From Methylomonas rapida (GTDB lineage: Bacteria; Pseudomonadota; Gammaproteobacteria; Methylococcales; Methylomonadaceae): 64,000 nucleotides of DNA. The notes under the pieces are model-generated. The model saw only the letters and a list, made by a program, of their open reading frames with translations. It ran no database searches and was not told the origin of the DNA. Location: positions 3,410,001 through 3,474,000 of the forward strand of contig NZ_CP113517.1 of NCBI RefSeq assembly GCF_024360925.2, read 5' to 3'. Below are positions 33,711-43,153 of this stretch, piece by piece. Position numbers and translations under genes: made by a program. Numbering within the stretch: the first letter of the stretch is position 1; every line of letters begins with the position of its first letter.

Positions 33711-35219
33711 TCAAGCGGATTGCTGTTGGCGTCTCGGCAAGCACGCCCAGGCCTGCGATAACGCCACTAACCCGATCAAGACCATGAATACCCCTTGATC
33801 TCCCAGGCGAACATAGGGTGTCGATCCCGCCATGGGAACGATGGTATCGGTCAAGGTCATGCTGGTGAACAAAGGCGCCTGCTTACCGAGCCGTCCATCC
33901 GGCTGGACGAAGCCGCTCAAACCGGTATTGGTAGCGCGAACCAGGTAGCGGCCGGTTTCCAGCGCACGCATTTGAGCCATTTGCATATGCTGATGGGGCT
34001 CGGCGGTATCACCAAACCAACCGTCATTGGTCACATTGACCAGATAGGCGGCTTGCGCGGCCTGCCGCCTTACCAGTTCGCCAAAGGCATCCTCATAACA
34101 AATCGTCGTCACAAAGGAGTAACCGCCCGCCTGTAACAACGGTTGCTCGTCACTACCGGCCGTGAAATTTCCCAATGGGATTTGTAATTGATCCAGAACC
34201 CAGCCGGATAAGGGTTGTAGCGGCAGATATTCGCCGAACGGCAACAAGTGAATCTTGTGGTACAGCGCTTCGTGTTCGCCCAGCGTAATTACGCTATTGT
34301 AATAATCCTTGCCAGCTCCGTTGACCGGCAGGCTGATGACCAAATCCACGCCGTGTTCGCGTGCCTGCCGCGCCAACGGGTCGAGAAACCAGTCCTTAAC
34401 CTCCGTCATGAATGCCGGCACCGAGGTTTCCGGCCAAATGACGACATCGCTATCCCAATGCTGTTCGGTAAACTGCCGGTAAAGCGTCAAAGTCCTCAGC
34501 CTTTGATTCGGCTGCCATTTTTGATTCTGGTCGATATTGCCCTGCACCAACGTCACGGTGATCGGTTCGCCGATGGCATGCGTCCATACCCCCCCTTTCA
34601 AGCCGAAGCCACCGCCCCAGATCAAAATCAGCACCACTGAACCCAGGCGCGAAAGCGAACGCTTGCACCAGATTTCAGCCAGAATGGCCGCGGAAAGCGC
34701 CAAGAGGAATCCACTTCCGTAAACTCCGCCAATTGGCGCAAATCCGGCTAATGGCGTCTCAATCTGACTATAGGCGACCTGCAGCCAAGGAAAGCCGTTG
34801 AAAATCCAGTTACCGCGCACATATTCCATCGCTACCCAGATCCAGGCAAACGCAATCACTCTGATGCCTGCACCGATTTTGGAAAACACTTTTACCGATA
34901 GCGCGGCGGTCAGTGCCGGGAACCCTGCCCATAAGCCGGTCAACAATACGGTCAAAAAGCCGGCGCTCAACGGGTTTGCGCCACCAAAATCATGCATGCT
35001 GACATATACCCACCATATCCCTGAGCCAAACAATCCCAAACCGAATAGATAACCCGTTACGGCCGCCCGAACGGCGGATAGTTCATTGCAAAAGCGATAA
35101 AAAAACGCCAGCGCGATCAAGGCCAGATAGGCAAAGTCATAGGGGGCGAAGGCCAGCGTCAGCATGACGCCAAACAGCGGCGCCAAGATTTCCCATTTCC
35201 ATTCCAGGAATCGATTCAT
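33711..35219 (-). CDS. lnt: Apolipoprotein N-acyltransferase
   Basis: 502 residues. Several N-terminal membrane helices (to ~residue 210) precede a nitrilase-like domain. The catalytic triad is visible: Glu in VVIWPETSVPAF, Lys in YHKIHLLPFGEYLPL and Cys in TTICYEDAFGELV. The conserved VNVTNDGWFGDTAEPHQHMQMAQMRALETGRYLVRATNTGLS block follows. Adds the third acyl chain to lipoproteins in the inner membrane. Often downstream of ybeX/corC, but neither is nearby here. Confidence 0.95.
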   Translation of the reverse strand: MNRFLEWKWEILAPLFGVMLTLAFAPYDFAYLALIALAFFYRFCNELSAVRAAVTGYLFGLGLFGSGIWWVYVSMHDFGGANPLSAGFLTVLLTGLWAGFPALTAALSVKVFSKIGAGIRVIAFAWIWVAMEYVRGNWIFNGFPWLQVAYSQIETPLAGFAPIGGVYGSGFLLALSAAILAEIWCKRSLSRLGSVVLILIWGGGFGLKGGVWTHAIGEPITVTLVQGNIDQNQKWQPNQRLRTLTLYRQFTEQHWDSDVVIWPETSVPAFMTEVKDWFLDPLARQAREHGVDLVISLPVNGAGKDYYNSVITLGEHEALYHKIHLLPFGEYLPLQPLSGWVLDQLQIPLGNFTAGSDEQPLLQAGGYSFVTTICYEDAFGELVRRQAAQAAYLVNVTNDGWFGDTAEPHQHMQMAQMRALETGRYLVRATNTGLSGFVQPDGRLGKQAPLFTSMTLTDTIVPMAGSTPYVRLGDQGVFMVLIGLVALSQAWACLPRRQQQSA

Positions 35220-35351
35220 TGTGTTGGTGCTAAACGTGAATACCAGCGCATTATTATGCCGTGGTTGCCGGGGTGGAACATGGTGATTTTCAAAATCCGC
35301 TCAAATTCGTCTAGACTTGGCCCGATACTTGACCAAATTTTATAAAGCTCC

Positions 35352-36869
35352 ATGCCAAATTCCAGAAAACTACCATGCGAATTGACTGTCGAGGCACTAG
35401 CCGCCTGGATTGATTCCTTGCGTGCGATGCCCCAGGCTCAAGCGGCGCACCAGTTGAATCAACTGTTGAAAAAAATCAAGGATGACATGTGCGAACCCAG
35501 CGCCTTGCTTCCAGTGCTGCTCGGCCTGACGCCAATAAGCCTGCGCTATGCCAACGGCCTCGCCACGGCCGCTACAGCCCCTTCCGAACATAAAAATTTC
35601 GCCGCGTCGCGCAAGGTAGCCAAATTATGCATGCAGTTGCTTCGGCAATTGGCCCTGCTTTTTTGTCAACTGGCGGAACAGGAAAATCTGGCAAATGCAG
35701 AGCGACAAACCGCCATTTATTATGCCTTGCAATGCGTAGGTCACTGCCTGCGGGTTTATTGTCTGTTTTATGAAACGCCTTCCGCCACCTTGTGGAAAAA
35801 ATCCGCCGCTCTGTATGAACTGGCCAGTTCCAAACAGTACTTGCGTACCCATCAATCCACAAAATTGACCGAGTTCAGACAACAGAATGACATAGAAACC
35901 GTGCTGAAGCGCAATTTGCTGTTCAGTATTTTGCGGCCCGCGCTGCATGCGCCCAGCGAAATCAACCAATTCTTTGAACTCGCCAATCATTATGCCGATC
36001 AGCTGCAAATCAGCACCGCACCCGACGGCAATGACTTCGGTTTTTATTGGGATTTAAATGATGAGCAGCCGCCCTGCAAGGTCCGAAAAGCCAGAAGACC
36101 GCTGCCACACGGTTTTCTGGCCATCGATGCGCAAACAATTGGCCTGGCGCTACAGCAGGATGTGCATGTCGCTCATTTGGAGCGACTGCTGCAAACCAAA
36201 ATTGCCTTATTGTTAAGCAATTACCAAGCGGTGTTCGATTCCATCATTCCCGGCCATCCTTCACATTCGGAATTTTTGCTCGGTTTCAAGGACGTATCCG
36301 CATTTTTGCTGGAACTGAATAAATTACAAAAAATCAGGCAATTGAGCGGTCAAGCAAAAGCTTCAGGCAATCCGCGACGCAATTTGGCACTGGTTCCATT
36401 GGAGCACGAGAAAAACGCCTTTGAATGGATGAACCAGGCCATAGCCAAAACCAACGCCATCAGCAAGGTAGGTAACGTTTTAAAAATAACGCACACCGAA
36501 TATACCATCGCCGAGGGCGGTGTCTTCGATTGTTTCACCGGTGATTTGGCGATGTTTTATAGAGACCAACAACCGGCCACGCTGGCGATCATTCGGGAGC
36601 AATCCTCCTTGAGTATTTCCAACGTCACCCATATTTTGATGGAAAAGATACCCGGTCCTTATAGCATCTATACGATTCAATCCGGCTCGAACAATCAGCA
36701 GGCCATCGTCGTCGATGAAGAAGGAAAAGACCCGCAAGTATTCTTACCGCCTGGGAAATACGCCGTGGACGGCAAAATTCCATTGACGATTGAAGAATCG
36801 CTGCACTTGACCGCATGCCTGGAGAGCACTAGTTTCTTCGCCCGTTTCAGGTTTTACTTTGATTCGTAA
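35352..36869 (+). CDS. Hypothetical 505-residue protein
   Basis: I do not recognise the family. The N-terminal ~230 residues are helical and Leu/Gln/Ala-rich (LAAWIDSLRAMPQAQAAHQLNQLLKKIKDDM; LCMQLLRQLALLFCQLAEQENLAN). The C-terminal third is richer in strands (ISKVGNVLKITHTEYTIAEGGVFDCFTGDLAMFY; SLSISNVTHILMEKIPGPYSIYTIQ). No signal peptide. The layout, a helical domain followed by a beta barrel, could hide an atypical PilZ-like fold, but no RxxxR/DxSxxG motif is visible. Its last 23 bases overlap the convergent 5'-nucleotidase gene. Confidence 0.75.
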   Translation: MPNSRKLPCELTVEALAAWIDSLRAMPQAQAAHQLNQLLKKIKDDMCEPSALLPVLLGLTPISLRYANGLATAATAPSEHKNFAASRKVAKLCMQLLRQLALLFCQLAEQENLANAERQTAIYYALQCVGHCLRVYCLFYETPSATLWKKSAALYELASSKQYLRTHQSTKLTEFRQQNDIETVLKRNLLFSILRPALHAPSEINQFFELANHYADQLQISTAPDGNDFGFYWDLNDEQPPCKVRKARRPLPHGFLAIDAQTIGLALQQDVHVAHLERLLQTKIALLLSNYQAVFDSIIPGHPSHSEFLLGFKDVSAFLLELNKLQKIRQLSGQAKASGNPRRNLALVPLEHEKNAFEWMNQAIAKTNAISKVGNVLKITHTEYTIAEGGVFDCFTGDLAMFYRDQQPATLAIIREQSSLSISNVTHILMEKIPGPYSIYTIQSGSNNQQAIVVDEEGKDPQVFLPPGKYAVDGKIPLTIEESLHLTACLESTSFFARFRFYFDS

Positions 36870-37746
36870 TCCCGTGCGGGACATGGGCCGATGTAATTTG
36901 ATGCATCTGGGCCGACTCGCAGTGCCCCGTTTGGTCATCGAAGAAAATGTCGGCACCGAATGCCTTCAGGAAAGCGCCTTTCGGCATCCCGCCCAGAAAT
37001 AACGCTTCGTCGATCCGAATATCCCACGCTCTGAGCGTGCGCACGACACGCTCATGGGCAGGCGCCGCCCGCGCGGTGACCAAGGCGGTACGAATCGGGG
37101 AAACATCCGGCTCGAAACGACTCTGTATTCGATGCAGGGCACTCAAAAAACCTTTCAAGGGGCCACCCGCCAAAGGTTTATGCGCGTCGTCGCGTTCGTT
37201 TGCCGCAAACGCCGCCAGCCCCTGCCGCTGGTAGATGAGCTCCGATTCATCGGAAAACAATACCGCGTCGCCGTCAAAAGCGATGCGTAATTGATCCGAA
37301 GCATTGCTAACCGGGCCGGACACTATCGTCGCGGCGGCAAAACCTGCCGCCAGGGCTTTTTTGACATCTTCGCCATTGGCCGACAAAAACAAATGCGCGC
37401 CAAAGGCCGGAATATAGCCATAGGGCGATACCCCGCTGGTGAAAGCTGCCCGCGTGATAGCCAAACCGTGATGATGGATGGAGTTGAAAATTCTCAGGCC
37501 GGTATCGGCGCTGTTTTGCGACAACAAGATGATCTCCACCAAAGGCTCCCCCGGAAAAACCTTGTTGATGTCCAGAAATTTTTTCACCAACTGAAAACCA
37601 AAACCGGGCTCCAGCACTTCGTTCTCGTGCTCGATTTGATACCGGCAAAAAGCTTCCTTGCCTTGCGTCTCGAAAATCGCATGCGATTCATCCAGGTTGA
37701 ATAAAGCCCTGGACGAGATGGCCACCACCAATTTTTGCTTGCTCAT
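36847..37746 (-). CDS. Cytosolic 5'-nucleotidase family protein
   Basis: 299 residues from the ATG at 37746. Begins MSKQKLVVAISSRALFNLDESHAIFETQGKEAFCRYQ and has LSQNSADTGLRIFNSIHHHGLAITRAAFTSGVSPYGYI, IAFDGDAVLFSDESELIYQRQGL (HAD-like D-x-D) and ADIFFDDQTGHCESA. This matches the 5'-nucleotidase (NT5C1-like, PF06189) family, which removes phosphate from nucleoside monophosphates. Fourteen bases after the SPOR gene, so likely co-transcribed. Tail overlaps the convergent hypothetical gene. Confidence 0.85.
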   Translation of the reverse strand: MSKQKLVVAISSRALFNLDESHAIFETQGKEAFCRYQIEHENEVLEPGFGFQLVKKFLDINKVFPGEPLVEIILLSQNSADTGLRIFNSIHHHGLAITRAAFTSGVSPYGYIPAFGAHLFLSANGEDVKKALAAGFAAATIVSGPVSNASDQLRIAFDGDAVLFSDESELIYQRQGLAAFAANERDDAHKPLAGGPLKGFLSALHRIQSRFEPDVSPIRTALVTARAAPAHERVVRTLRAWDIRIDEALFLGGMPKGAFLKAFGADIFFDDQTGHCESAQMHQITSAHVPHGITNQSKT

Positions 37747-37760
37747 GCTGTTGCCAGCCC

Positions 37761-39425
37761 TCACTTCTTGGCAACCCAGACCGAATCCAGATTCAAGGTC
37801 TTTTTTACCTTGGCCGCATAAGCCGCCGCTTCGTATTGGCTTTTGAATCCATCCACCACCAAGCGATACCAGGTTTCTCCCTTGGAGTCGGCCTTGATGA
37901 CGGTAGCGCCAACGCCCTTGGCGGCAAATTCCTCGGCCTTGCGCTTGGCATACCAATCTTGCTTGAAAGCCACCAAATTGACCACCCAATTTTCTTGGAC
38001 AAGCGCCGGTTTTTTGGCTGCCGGCTTGGCAGCGGCGGCAGGCGGTTTGCCTTTTTCCAGGGCAGCCACCTTGGCCTGCAGGGATTCGATGGCGGCGCCC
38101 ATCTGCATGTCTTGCCGCCCCAGTTCCTCGAGCTGCTTGCCCACCCCTCCGCTTGCTTGAGCTCCAGCGCCTTGCTGGGACTTGTTCATTTCAGCGATCT
38201 GGTTGCTGATAACACTGTTGGCCAAAGCCAGTTCGTCCAGTTGTTTACGCAACATTTCCTTGTCCGCTGCATCTGCGACCGGTGCCGCATTGATCTGGGT
38301 TTGCAATTTGCCGACGAATTCCACCAATTGCCCCAGCTGAACTTTTGCCACATAGCCCTGAAATCCCAGTCCACCGCCGACGATTAGGGCTATGATGCCA
38401 AGTGCGATCGCCACATAAGCCGATACCGGTTTTTTACTGCTTAGCGTATCGAGACTACGTTTCTGCTTTTTTTGCTCGGTCATCACTGTTTCGATGCTTT
38501 CCCGGCAATCCAGCAATTCCTCCTGGTTTCCCTTGAGTTGGACTTGTTGCTTCAAGTGTTGCTGCTGTTTTTTCAAGTCCTTGAGATGCGTCGTCAATTC
38601 GGCGATTTCCGCGGTCAGGCCCGCGATTAATGCGGCCTGTTCCGACAACGCCGCGGATTCACCGGCGCGGGCTTGCGTTTCATGGACCAGACCACTTACA
38701 TTTTCCGGTTTTGCGGGTATCGACGGAATCTCGTCGCTGAATTCTTTATCGCCGGATTCGGCAAATATCGGCGCCGAGGCAGTGGATTCTTCCACGACTT
38801 GCGACTTCGCCGGAACGGGCTGCGCCTGCTCCGGTTCGTCATCCGCCGAAATATCGAAATCGGCTAGTAAAAATTCAGCCTTTTCGCTGCCGAAATCAAC
38901 CGAATCAGCGGAAAACTCATCGATCTCGGTCATCCCTTCAAGTTCGTCTGGGCTAACACTTGCGGCGACATGTTCCGCTTTAAAATCCGGCATGACAGTG
39001 GCATCGGCGCCAAATTCATCGATTTCACCCACGCTTTCCAATTCGGACAAATCAATGGTTTTCTCCTCCTCGACGGCATCAAATGGGACGATTTCTTGAT
39101 CAGCATTGGCCGCTGCGGCCACCGGCTTGATTTCAAAATCTGGCATGAAATCGTCGGCGTCGTCGCCAAATTCGTCAAAATCGACCGTTGGCTCCTTGTC
39201 TTGCCCGGCGTTTTCATCTACCAGTTTGTCGATGTCGCTCAGTTCACCCACCTCTTCCGCTGGCTCGGCGAAAACATCGCCCATCAACAAGCGGTCGATG
39301 GCGTCATCATCATCGATCAAGCCCACTTGCTGGTCGGCCACTTCATCGATATTCAGCATCGAATCCAGATCGTCCGCAAAACTAGCGGCTGGTTTGTTTT
39401 TTTTCGCATCGTTGGATTCGGCCAT
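37761..39425 (-). CDS. SPOR-domain protein with acidic N-terminus, coiled coil and membrane segment
   Basis: 554 residues. Residues ~1-250 are strongly acidic and low-complexity with repeated FDEFGDDADDF/IDEFGADA-like units. Residues ~275-330 form a coiled coil (LTAEIAELTTHLKDLKKQQQHLKQQVQLKGNQEELLDC). A membrane helix (AYVAIALGIIALIVGGGLGFQGYV) lies near 345-370. The C-terminus carries a SPOR domain (NWVVNLVAFKQDWYAKRKAEEFAAKGVGATVIKADSKGETWYRLVVDGF), which binds glycan-stripped septal peptidoglycan. A role in division or cell-wall work is likely. Confidence 0.85.
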   Translation of the reverse strand: MAESNDAKKNKPAASFADDLDSMLNIDEVADQQVGLIDDDDAIDRLLMGDVFAEPAEEVGELSDIDKLVDENAGQDKEPTVDFDEFGDDADDFMPDFEIKPVAAAANADQEIVPFDAVEEEKTIDLSELESVGEIDEFGADATVMPDFKAEHVAASVSPDELEGMTEIDEFSADSVDFGSEKAEFLLADFDISADDEPEQAQPVPAKSQVVEESTASAPIFAESGDKEFSDEIPSIPAKPENVSGLVHETQARAGESAALSEQAALIAGLTAEIAELTTHLKDLKKQQQHLKQQVQLKGNQEELLDCRESIETVMTEQKKQKRSLDTLSSKKPVSAYVAIALGIIALIVGGGLGFQGYVAKVQLGQLVEFVGKLQTQINAAPVADAADKEMLRKQLDELALANSVISNQIAEMNKSQQGAGAQASGGVGKQLEELGRQDMQMGAAIESLQAKVAALEKGKPPAAAAKPAAKKPALVQENWVVNLVAFKQDWYAKRKAEEFAAKGVGATVIKADSKGETWYRLVVDGFKSQYEAAAYAAKVKKTLNLDSVWVAKK

Positions 39426-39483
39426 GATTAACCTCGCGCCCGATTGATATGTTTGCCAGTTTACTGAGTTGAACGAGGCGTAT

Positions 39484-40218
39484 TCAGCATTTGACCGCTG
39501 TCATCACCGCATTGACTTCCAGCCGTGACTTTAATTGAACATGTTGAAATCCCGCGTCTTTCAACTCGGCCAACGAAGCGGACTCACGCATGATGCGAGC
39601 CTCCGATTCGTCACTGAATAAATGCAGAATCCATTGTTCAAGCAAGTCCGGCCTGCCCATTTCCGTCAGCACTTTGAAATATCCGGCAACTTCCTGCTGC
39701 GTGTTTCGCGTATGCAGAACCATATCATCCAACGCATAACGGTCACCGTTGATGAATCGCCCGTCCGGTTTCAATACGCGATAGATTTCGGCGATGACCT
39801 CTTGCCGGTATCCTTTTTCGAAATTATGCAAGGTATATGCCGACGCCACGATATTGACGCTATCGTCCGGCAAGGCTTTCAACGCACTCAGCGCGTCGTT
39901 GGCGGAAAAATCAAGCCGCCCCGCCAGGACCCAATCCTGCAGGTTGTTTTTGGCCTGCTCCTGCATGACCGGTTCGTTATCGATGCTCAAAACCTTTACG
40001 CCCTCGTGGGCCGATAGAATCGACAAGGTCGTGATACCTGTGCCGCTGCCCAACTCGACCAACGTTTGCATGCCCGGATGAGCATGACAGAAAGCCGCAA
40101 CCTCTTCACCCACCAAGCGACTCATTTCGGTCGCCGGCGGACAAATTTGCTTCAATATCTCATATTCTTGACCGATGATGCCCGCAAACAGCGCATCGAA
40201 ACTATTTTCCGTATTCAT
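39484..40218 (-). CDS. Class I SAM-dependent methyltransferase
   Basis: 244 residues. SAM-binding motif TLVELGSGTGITTLSILSAH, then VKVLSIDNEPVMQEQAKNNL, VNIVASAYTLHNFEKGYRQEVIAEIYRVLKPDGRFINGDRYA. This is the UbiE/type-11 methyltransferase pattern. Substrate unknown. The start overlaps the DUF1244 gene stop by four bases, so the two are probably one operon. Confidence 0.85.
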   Translation of the reverse strand: MNTENSFDALFAGIIGQEYEILKQICPPATEMSRLVGEEVAAFCHAHPGMQTLVELGSGTGITTLSILSAHEGVKVLSIDNEPVMQEQAKNNLQDWVLAGRLDFSANDALSALKALPDDSVNIVASAYTLHNFEKGYRQEVIAEIYRVLKPDGRFINGDRYALDDMVLHTRNTQQEVAGYFKVLTEMGRPDLLEQWILHLFSDESEARIMRESASLAELKDAGFQHVQLKSRLEVNAVMTAVKC

Positions 40219-40517
40219 GATTCTGCCTTCAATTTTTGTTTGGCGTCGTAGGCTGCCAGTTGCTCGGGGGTGGCTTCACTTTGGTAGCGTTCCTTCCACT
40301 CACTGTAAGGCATGCCGTAAATGATTTTTCTAGCCAGTTCGTAGTCGACGTCGATACCGCGCTCGGCCGCCGCCTCCGCGTACCATTTGGCCAGGCAATT
40401 ACGGCAAAAATCCGCCAGTATCATCAAATCTATATTCTGAACGTCTGTGTGCTCCTGAAAATGTTTCAACAATCGCCTGAATGTGGCTGCTTCCAATTCA
40501 ATGGTTTGGTCTTGCAT
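40215..40517 (-). CDS. DUF1244 family protein
   Basis: 100 residues. FRRLLKHFQEHTDVQNIDLMILADFCRNCLAKWYAEAAAERGIDVDYELARKIIYGMPYSEWKERYQ is the DUF1244 consensus almost from end to end, with the conserved FCRNCL pair of cysteines. Structure is known for relatives but not the function. Upstream member of a two-gene unit with the methyltransferase. Confidence 0.9.
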   Translation of the reverse strand: MQDQTIELEAATFRRLLKHFQEHTDVQNIDLMILADFCRNCLAKWYAEAAAERGIDVDYELARKIIYGMPYSEWKERYQSEATPEQLAAYDAKQKLKAES

Positions 40518-40628
40518 GCTATTTCTCCCAAATGGACGATTTTACCAGTTATGCGATTGGGCTCATGTACATTTGCGGACAAAGACTCTACAATTGGGAA
40601 TTATTTCAGATGTGCTTAACGTCGTCTC

Positions 40629-40937
40629 GTGAACACCATCCATAGTTCATCACTGGCTTTTTATCCTACCGGTTACCTAAAACCGGAGCAGGATAGTCTT
40701 AACAAAAAACAAGCCCCACTGGATGAGCCAAACCCGCTGAATCTAAATCTACCGGCCTGGACACCCGAGCAAATCCAAAAGGCCATGGCCAGCGCAGGCT
40801 TAAACAAACACAACGATTTTTCTCAGGAAGCCAATACGCGCACAAACAGGGCGGTTCAGGCCTATCACCAGACCCGCGACCAGCCCATTCAAGCTCAACT
40901 CGAAAACATCATTTCTCGCGTCGATTATTACGTCTAA
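40629..40937 (+). CDS. Small hypothetical protein
   Basis: 102 residues from GTG 40629. Mid-part AWTPEQIQKAMASAGLNKHNDFSQEANTRTNRAVQAYHQTRDQPIQAQLENIISRVDYYV. The ending ...RVDYYV and the short T-R-x-x-x-A-x-x-A-Y stretch resemble a small conserved family found beside yciB and other genes in gammaproteobacteria, with no known role. Lies 24 bases before yciB, plausibly in the same operon. Confidence 0.65.
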   Translation: MNTIHSSSLAFYPTGYLKPEQDSLNKKQAPLDEPNPLNLNLPAWTPEQIQKAMASAGLNKHNDFSQEANTRTNRAVQAYHQTRDQPIQAQLENIISRVDYYV

Positions 40938-40961
40938 CCCTCGCCTTACACAAAACCCTAA

Positions 40962-41504
40962 ATGAAGCCATTTTTAGAATTCTTTCCGATTATTCTGTTT
41001 TTCATTGCCTACAAGCTATACAACATTTACATTGCCACGGCCGTGGTCATCGCCGCGACCGTCGTTCAGGTCGCGATTTATTGGCTGATGTATCGAAAGG
41101 TGGAAACCATGCAATGGATCACACTAGGATTGATTCTAGTCATGGGCGGCGCGACCCTCTATTTACAGGACGAACAATTCATCAAATGGAAATTGACGAT
41201 CATCGAATGGTTGTTCGGCGGCGCTTTCCTGGCCAGCCAATTCATCGGCCCCAAAACCTTCATCGAACGCATGATGGGCGCCAATCTGGAATTGCCGATG
41301 CATATCTGGAAACGTCTGAATCTGAGCTGGGCCTCTTTTTTTATCGGCGTCGGTTTCCTGAATTTATATGTTATGAACAATTTCAGCACCGATGACTGGG
41401 TCAATTTCAAAACCTTTGTGGTTCCCGGCTTGATGGCCGTTTTTATCGTGATTCAAATGGTATTTCTCTACAAATACGCCCCGGAAACGGAGACCAAAGA
41501 ATAA
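40962..41504 (+). CDS. yciB: Inner-membrane-spanning protein YciB (IspZ/septation protein A)
   Basis: 180 residues, with five to six membrane helices. Begins [34 protein letters not shown]; has [60 protein letters not shown]. All features of the YciB/IspA family, which affects cell-envelope integrity and septation. The stop overlaps the next start (ATA ATG junction), so yciB-yciI-bolA-PPIase form one unit. Confidence 0.94.
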   Translation: MKPFLEFFPIILFFIAYKLYNIYIATAVVIAATVVQVAIYWLMYRKVETMQWITLGLILVMGGATLYLQDEQFIKWKLTIIEWLFGGAFLASQFIGPKTFIERMMGANLELPMHIWKRLNLSWASFFIGVGFLNLYVMNNFSTDDWVNFKTFVVPGLMAVFIVIQMVFLYKYAPETETKE

Positions 41505-41806
41505 TGCTTTATGCGATCATCAGCGAAGATGTGGACGGCAGTTTATCCAGACGCCAAGCCAGCCGCCCTGCTCACCTGGAACGTTTACAAGCACTGCAGG
41601 ACCAAGGCCGCTTGATTCTAGCCGGCCCTCATCCGGCCATAGACAGCGACAATCCGGGCGAAGCAGGCTTTACAGGCAGCCTGGTTGTTGCCGAGTTCGC
41701 CTGTTTACAAGACGCACAGACATGGGCGGACACCGATCCTTACCTCGCCGCGGGCGTTTATGCCCGAGTTACCGTCAAACCCTTCAAACAAGTATTTCCA
41801 CAATGA
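41504..41806 (+). CDS. yciI: YciI family protein
   Basis: 100 residues: [46 protein letters not shown], then [25 protein letters not shown]. The conserved R-x-x-H-L-x-x-L, L-x-x-A-G-P and D-P-Y/F motifs are present. Members are small dimeric ferredoxin-like proteins with an Asp-His pair but no firmly known reaction. Next to yciB in many gammaproteobacteria. Confidence 0.92.
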   Translation: MLYAIISEDVDGSLSRRQASRPAHLERLQALQDQGRLILAGPHPAIDSDNPGEAGFTGSLVVAEFACLQDAQTWADTDPYLAAGVYARVTVKPFKQVFPQ

Positions 41807-42075
41807 CTGCCAACACTATCCGCCAAAAACTGGAACAAGCCCTGAAGCCAGAACTGATCGAAATTGTCGACCATAGCGCCGCGCATGCCGGACATTACGG
41901 CAACAAAGGCGGCGGCCATTACAATGTCACCATCGTGTCGGAACAGTTCGATGGCAAATCCTTAGTGCAAAGACACCAGATGATTTACCAAATCTTGGGC
42001 GACATGATGAAAGAGGAAATTCACGCCTTAGGTATCAATGCTTTAACCCCCCTAGAAAACAGCAAAGGAAATTAA
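41803..42075 (+). CDS. bolA: BolA-family protein
   Basis: 90 residues from the ATG at 41803, four-base overlap with yciI. Contains [60 protein letters not shown]: the BolA fold with the conserved F-x-G-K/x-L-x-Q-R-H stretch and the H of the metal-binding loop. BolA proteins partner with monothiol glutaredoxins in iron-sulphur handling and stress. A gene for the partner is not nearby. Confidence 0.9.
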   Translation: MTANTIRQKLEQALKPELIEIVDHSAAHAGHYGNKGGGHYNVTIVSEQFDGKSLVQRHQMIYQILGDMMKEEIHALGINALTPLENSKGN

Positions 42076-42079
42076 TCTA

Positions 42080-43063
42080 ATGAAACAAAAAATCATCCCA
42101 CTGATTCTGGCAAGTGCCGCCATTGTCGCCGGCTGCGAAAAACCCCAAGCACCCGCGACCACCGCCGCATCCGCCGTCAGTAAGGAAGACGCGGTCGCAT
42201 CGGTCAACGGCGTTTATATCAGCAAAAAAACCTTGGAAACCCTGGAAAAAGAAATCGCCGAGCGTAGCCAGGGCCAGAATTTCCCCAGAGAGCAGTTACT
42301 GGAAGAGTTGATCCAACGCGAACTGCTGATCCAACAAGCCTTGCAAAAAGGCCTGGATAAATCGCCCGAAGTCATCGAGCGCATGGAAACCGTGAAAAAC
42401 TCATTGTTGTCGCAAGCCGCGTTACAGGACTACCTGAAAGCCAATCCGGTGACCGATGACGAAATCAAGGCCGAATACGACTCCAAAATGGCCAACATGG
42501 GCGAAGAATACAAAGCCCGCCACATTTTGGTAAAAACCGAGGACGAAGCCAAAAAAATCATCGCAGAACTGGAAAAAGGCGGCAACTTCCAAGAACTCGC
42601 CAAAAAGCACTCCATTGACCCAATGGGTTCCGAAGGGGGCGATCTGGGCTGGTTTACCGCCGACCGTATGGTACCGCCATTCTCAGAAGCCGTTGTCGCG
42701 CTGGAAAACGGCAAATTCAGCAAACAACCGGTACAAACCCAGTTCGGCTGGCACGTCATCCTGAGAGAAGAATCAAGAGCCTTGACTCCGCCTCCCTTTG
42801 ACGCAGTCAAAGAACAAATCCGCCCGATGCTGCAACGCCAAAAAGCGCAAACCATGATCGAAAACTTGCGCAATACCGCGAAAGTAGAGGTTTTGTTGCC
42901 GCCAGAAGCCAAACAATCTAGCGCGGAACCCGCCGCTGCAGCCGAAGCAAAACCTGAAGCCTCACAGCAACCAGCTACTGAAGAAGCCGCCCCTGCGCCA
43001 GAAACCGCGCCAGCCGCAGAACCAGAGACAACACCGGCAGCAGAGCCAGCGCCTGCGAAATAA
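42080..43063 (+). CDS. Periplasmic PpiC-type peptidyl-prolyl isomerase lipoprotein
   Basis: 327 residues. Lipoprotein signal MKQKIIPLILASAAIVAGC. SurA-N-like helical part (VNGVYISKKTLETLEKEIAERSQGQNFPREQLLEELIQRELLIQQA), then a parvulin domain (YKARHILVKTEDEAKKIIAELEKGGNFQELAKKHSIDPMGSEGGDLGWFTADRMVPPFSEAV; FGWHVI). The end is an Ala/Pro/Glu-rich low-complexity tail. Assists folding of outer-membrane proteins. Last gene of the yciB operon. Confidence 0.93.
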   Translation: MKQKIIPLILASAAIVAGCEKPQAPATTAASAVSKEDAVASVNGVYISKKTLETLEKEIAERSQGQNFPREQLLEELIQRELLIQQALQKGLDKSPEVIERMETVKNSLLSQAALQDYLKANPVTDDEIKAEYDSKMANMGEEYKARHILVKTEDEAKKIIAELEKGGNFQELAKKHSIDPMGSEGGDLGWFTADRMVPPFSEAVVALENGKFSKQPVQTQFGWHVILREESRALTPPPFDAVKEQIRPMLQRQKAQTMIENLRNTAKVEVLLPPEAKQSSAEPAAAAEAKPEASQQPATEEAAPAPETAPAAEPETTPAAEPAPAK

Positions 43064-43075
43064 CGGCAATAAACA

Positions 43076-43099
43076 AGCAGGATGGAAATCCATCCTGCT
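43076..43099. terminator. Hairpin after the yciB operon
   Basis: AGCAGGATGG (43076-43085), loop AAAT, CCATCCTGCT (43090-43099), 13 bases past the PPIase stop. No T-run follows, so termination may depend on other factors or on pairing with the opposite strand. Confidence 0.6.
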
Positions 43100-43153
43100 C
43101 TCTCGAACACTCAGCGCCGGCAAAACCTGGATATTCGCCGCAGCCTTTTTTGT

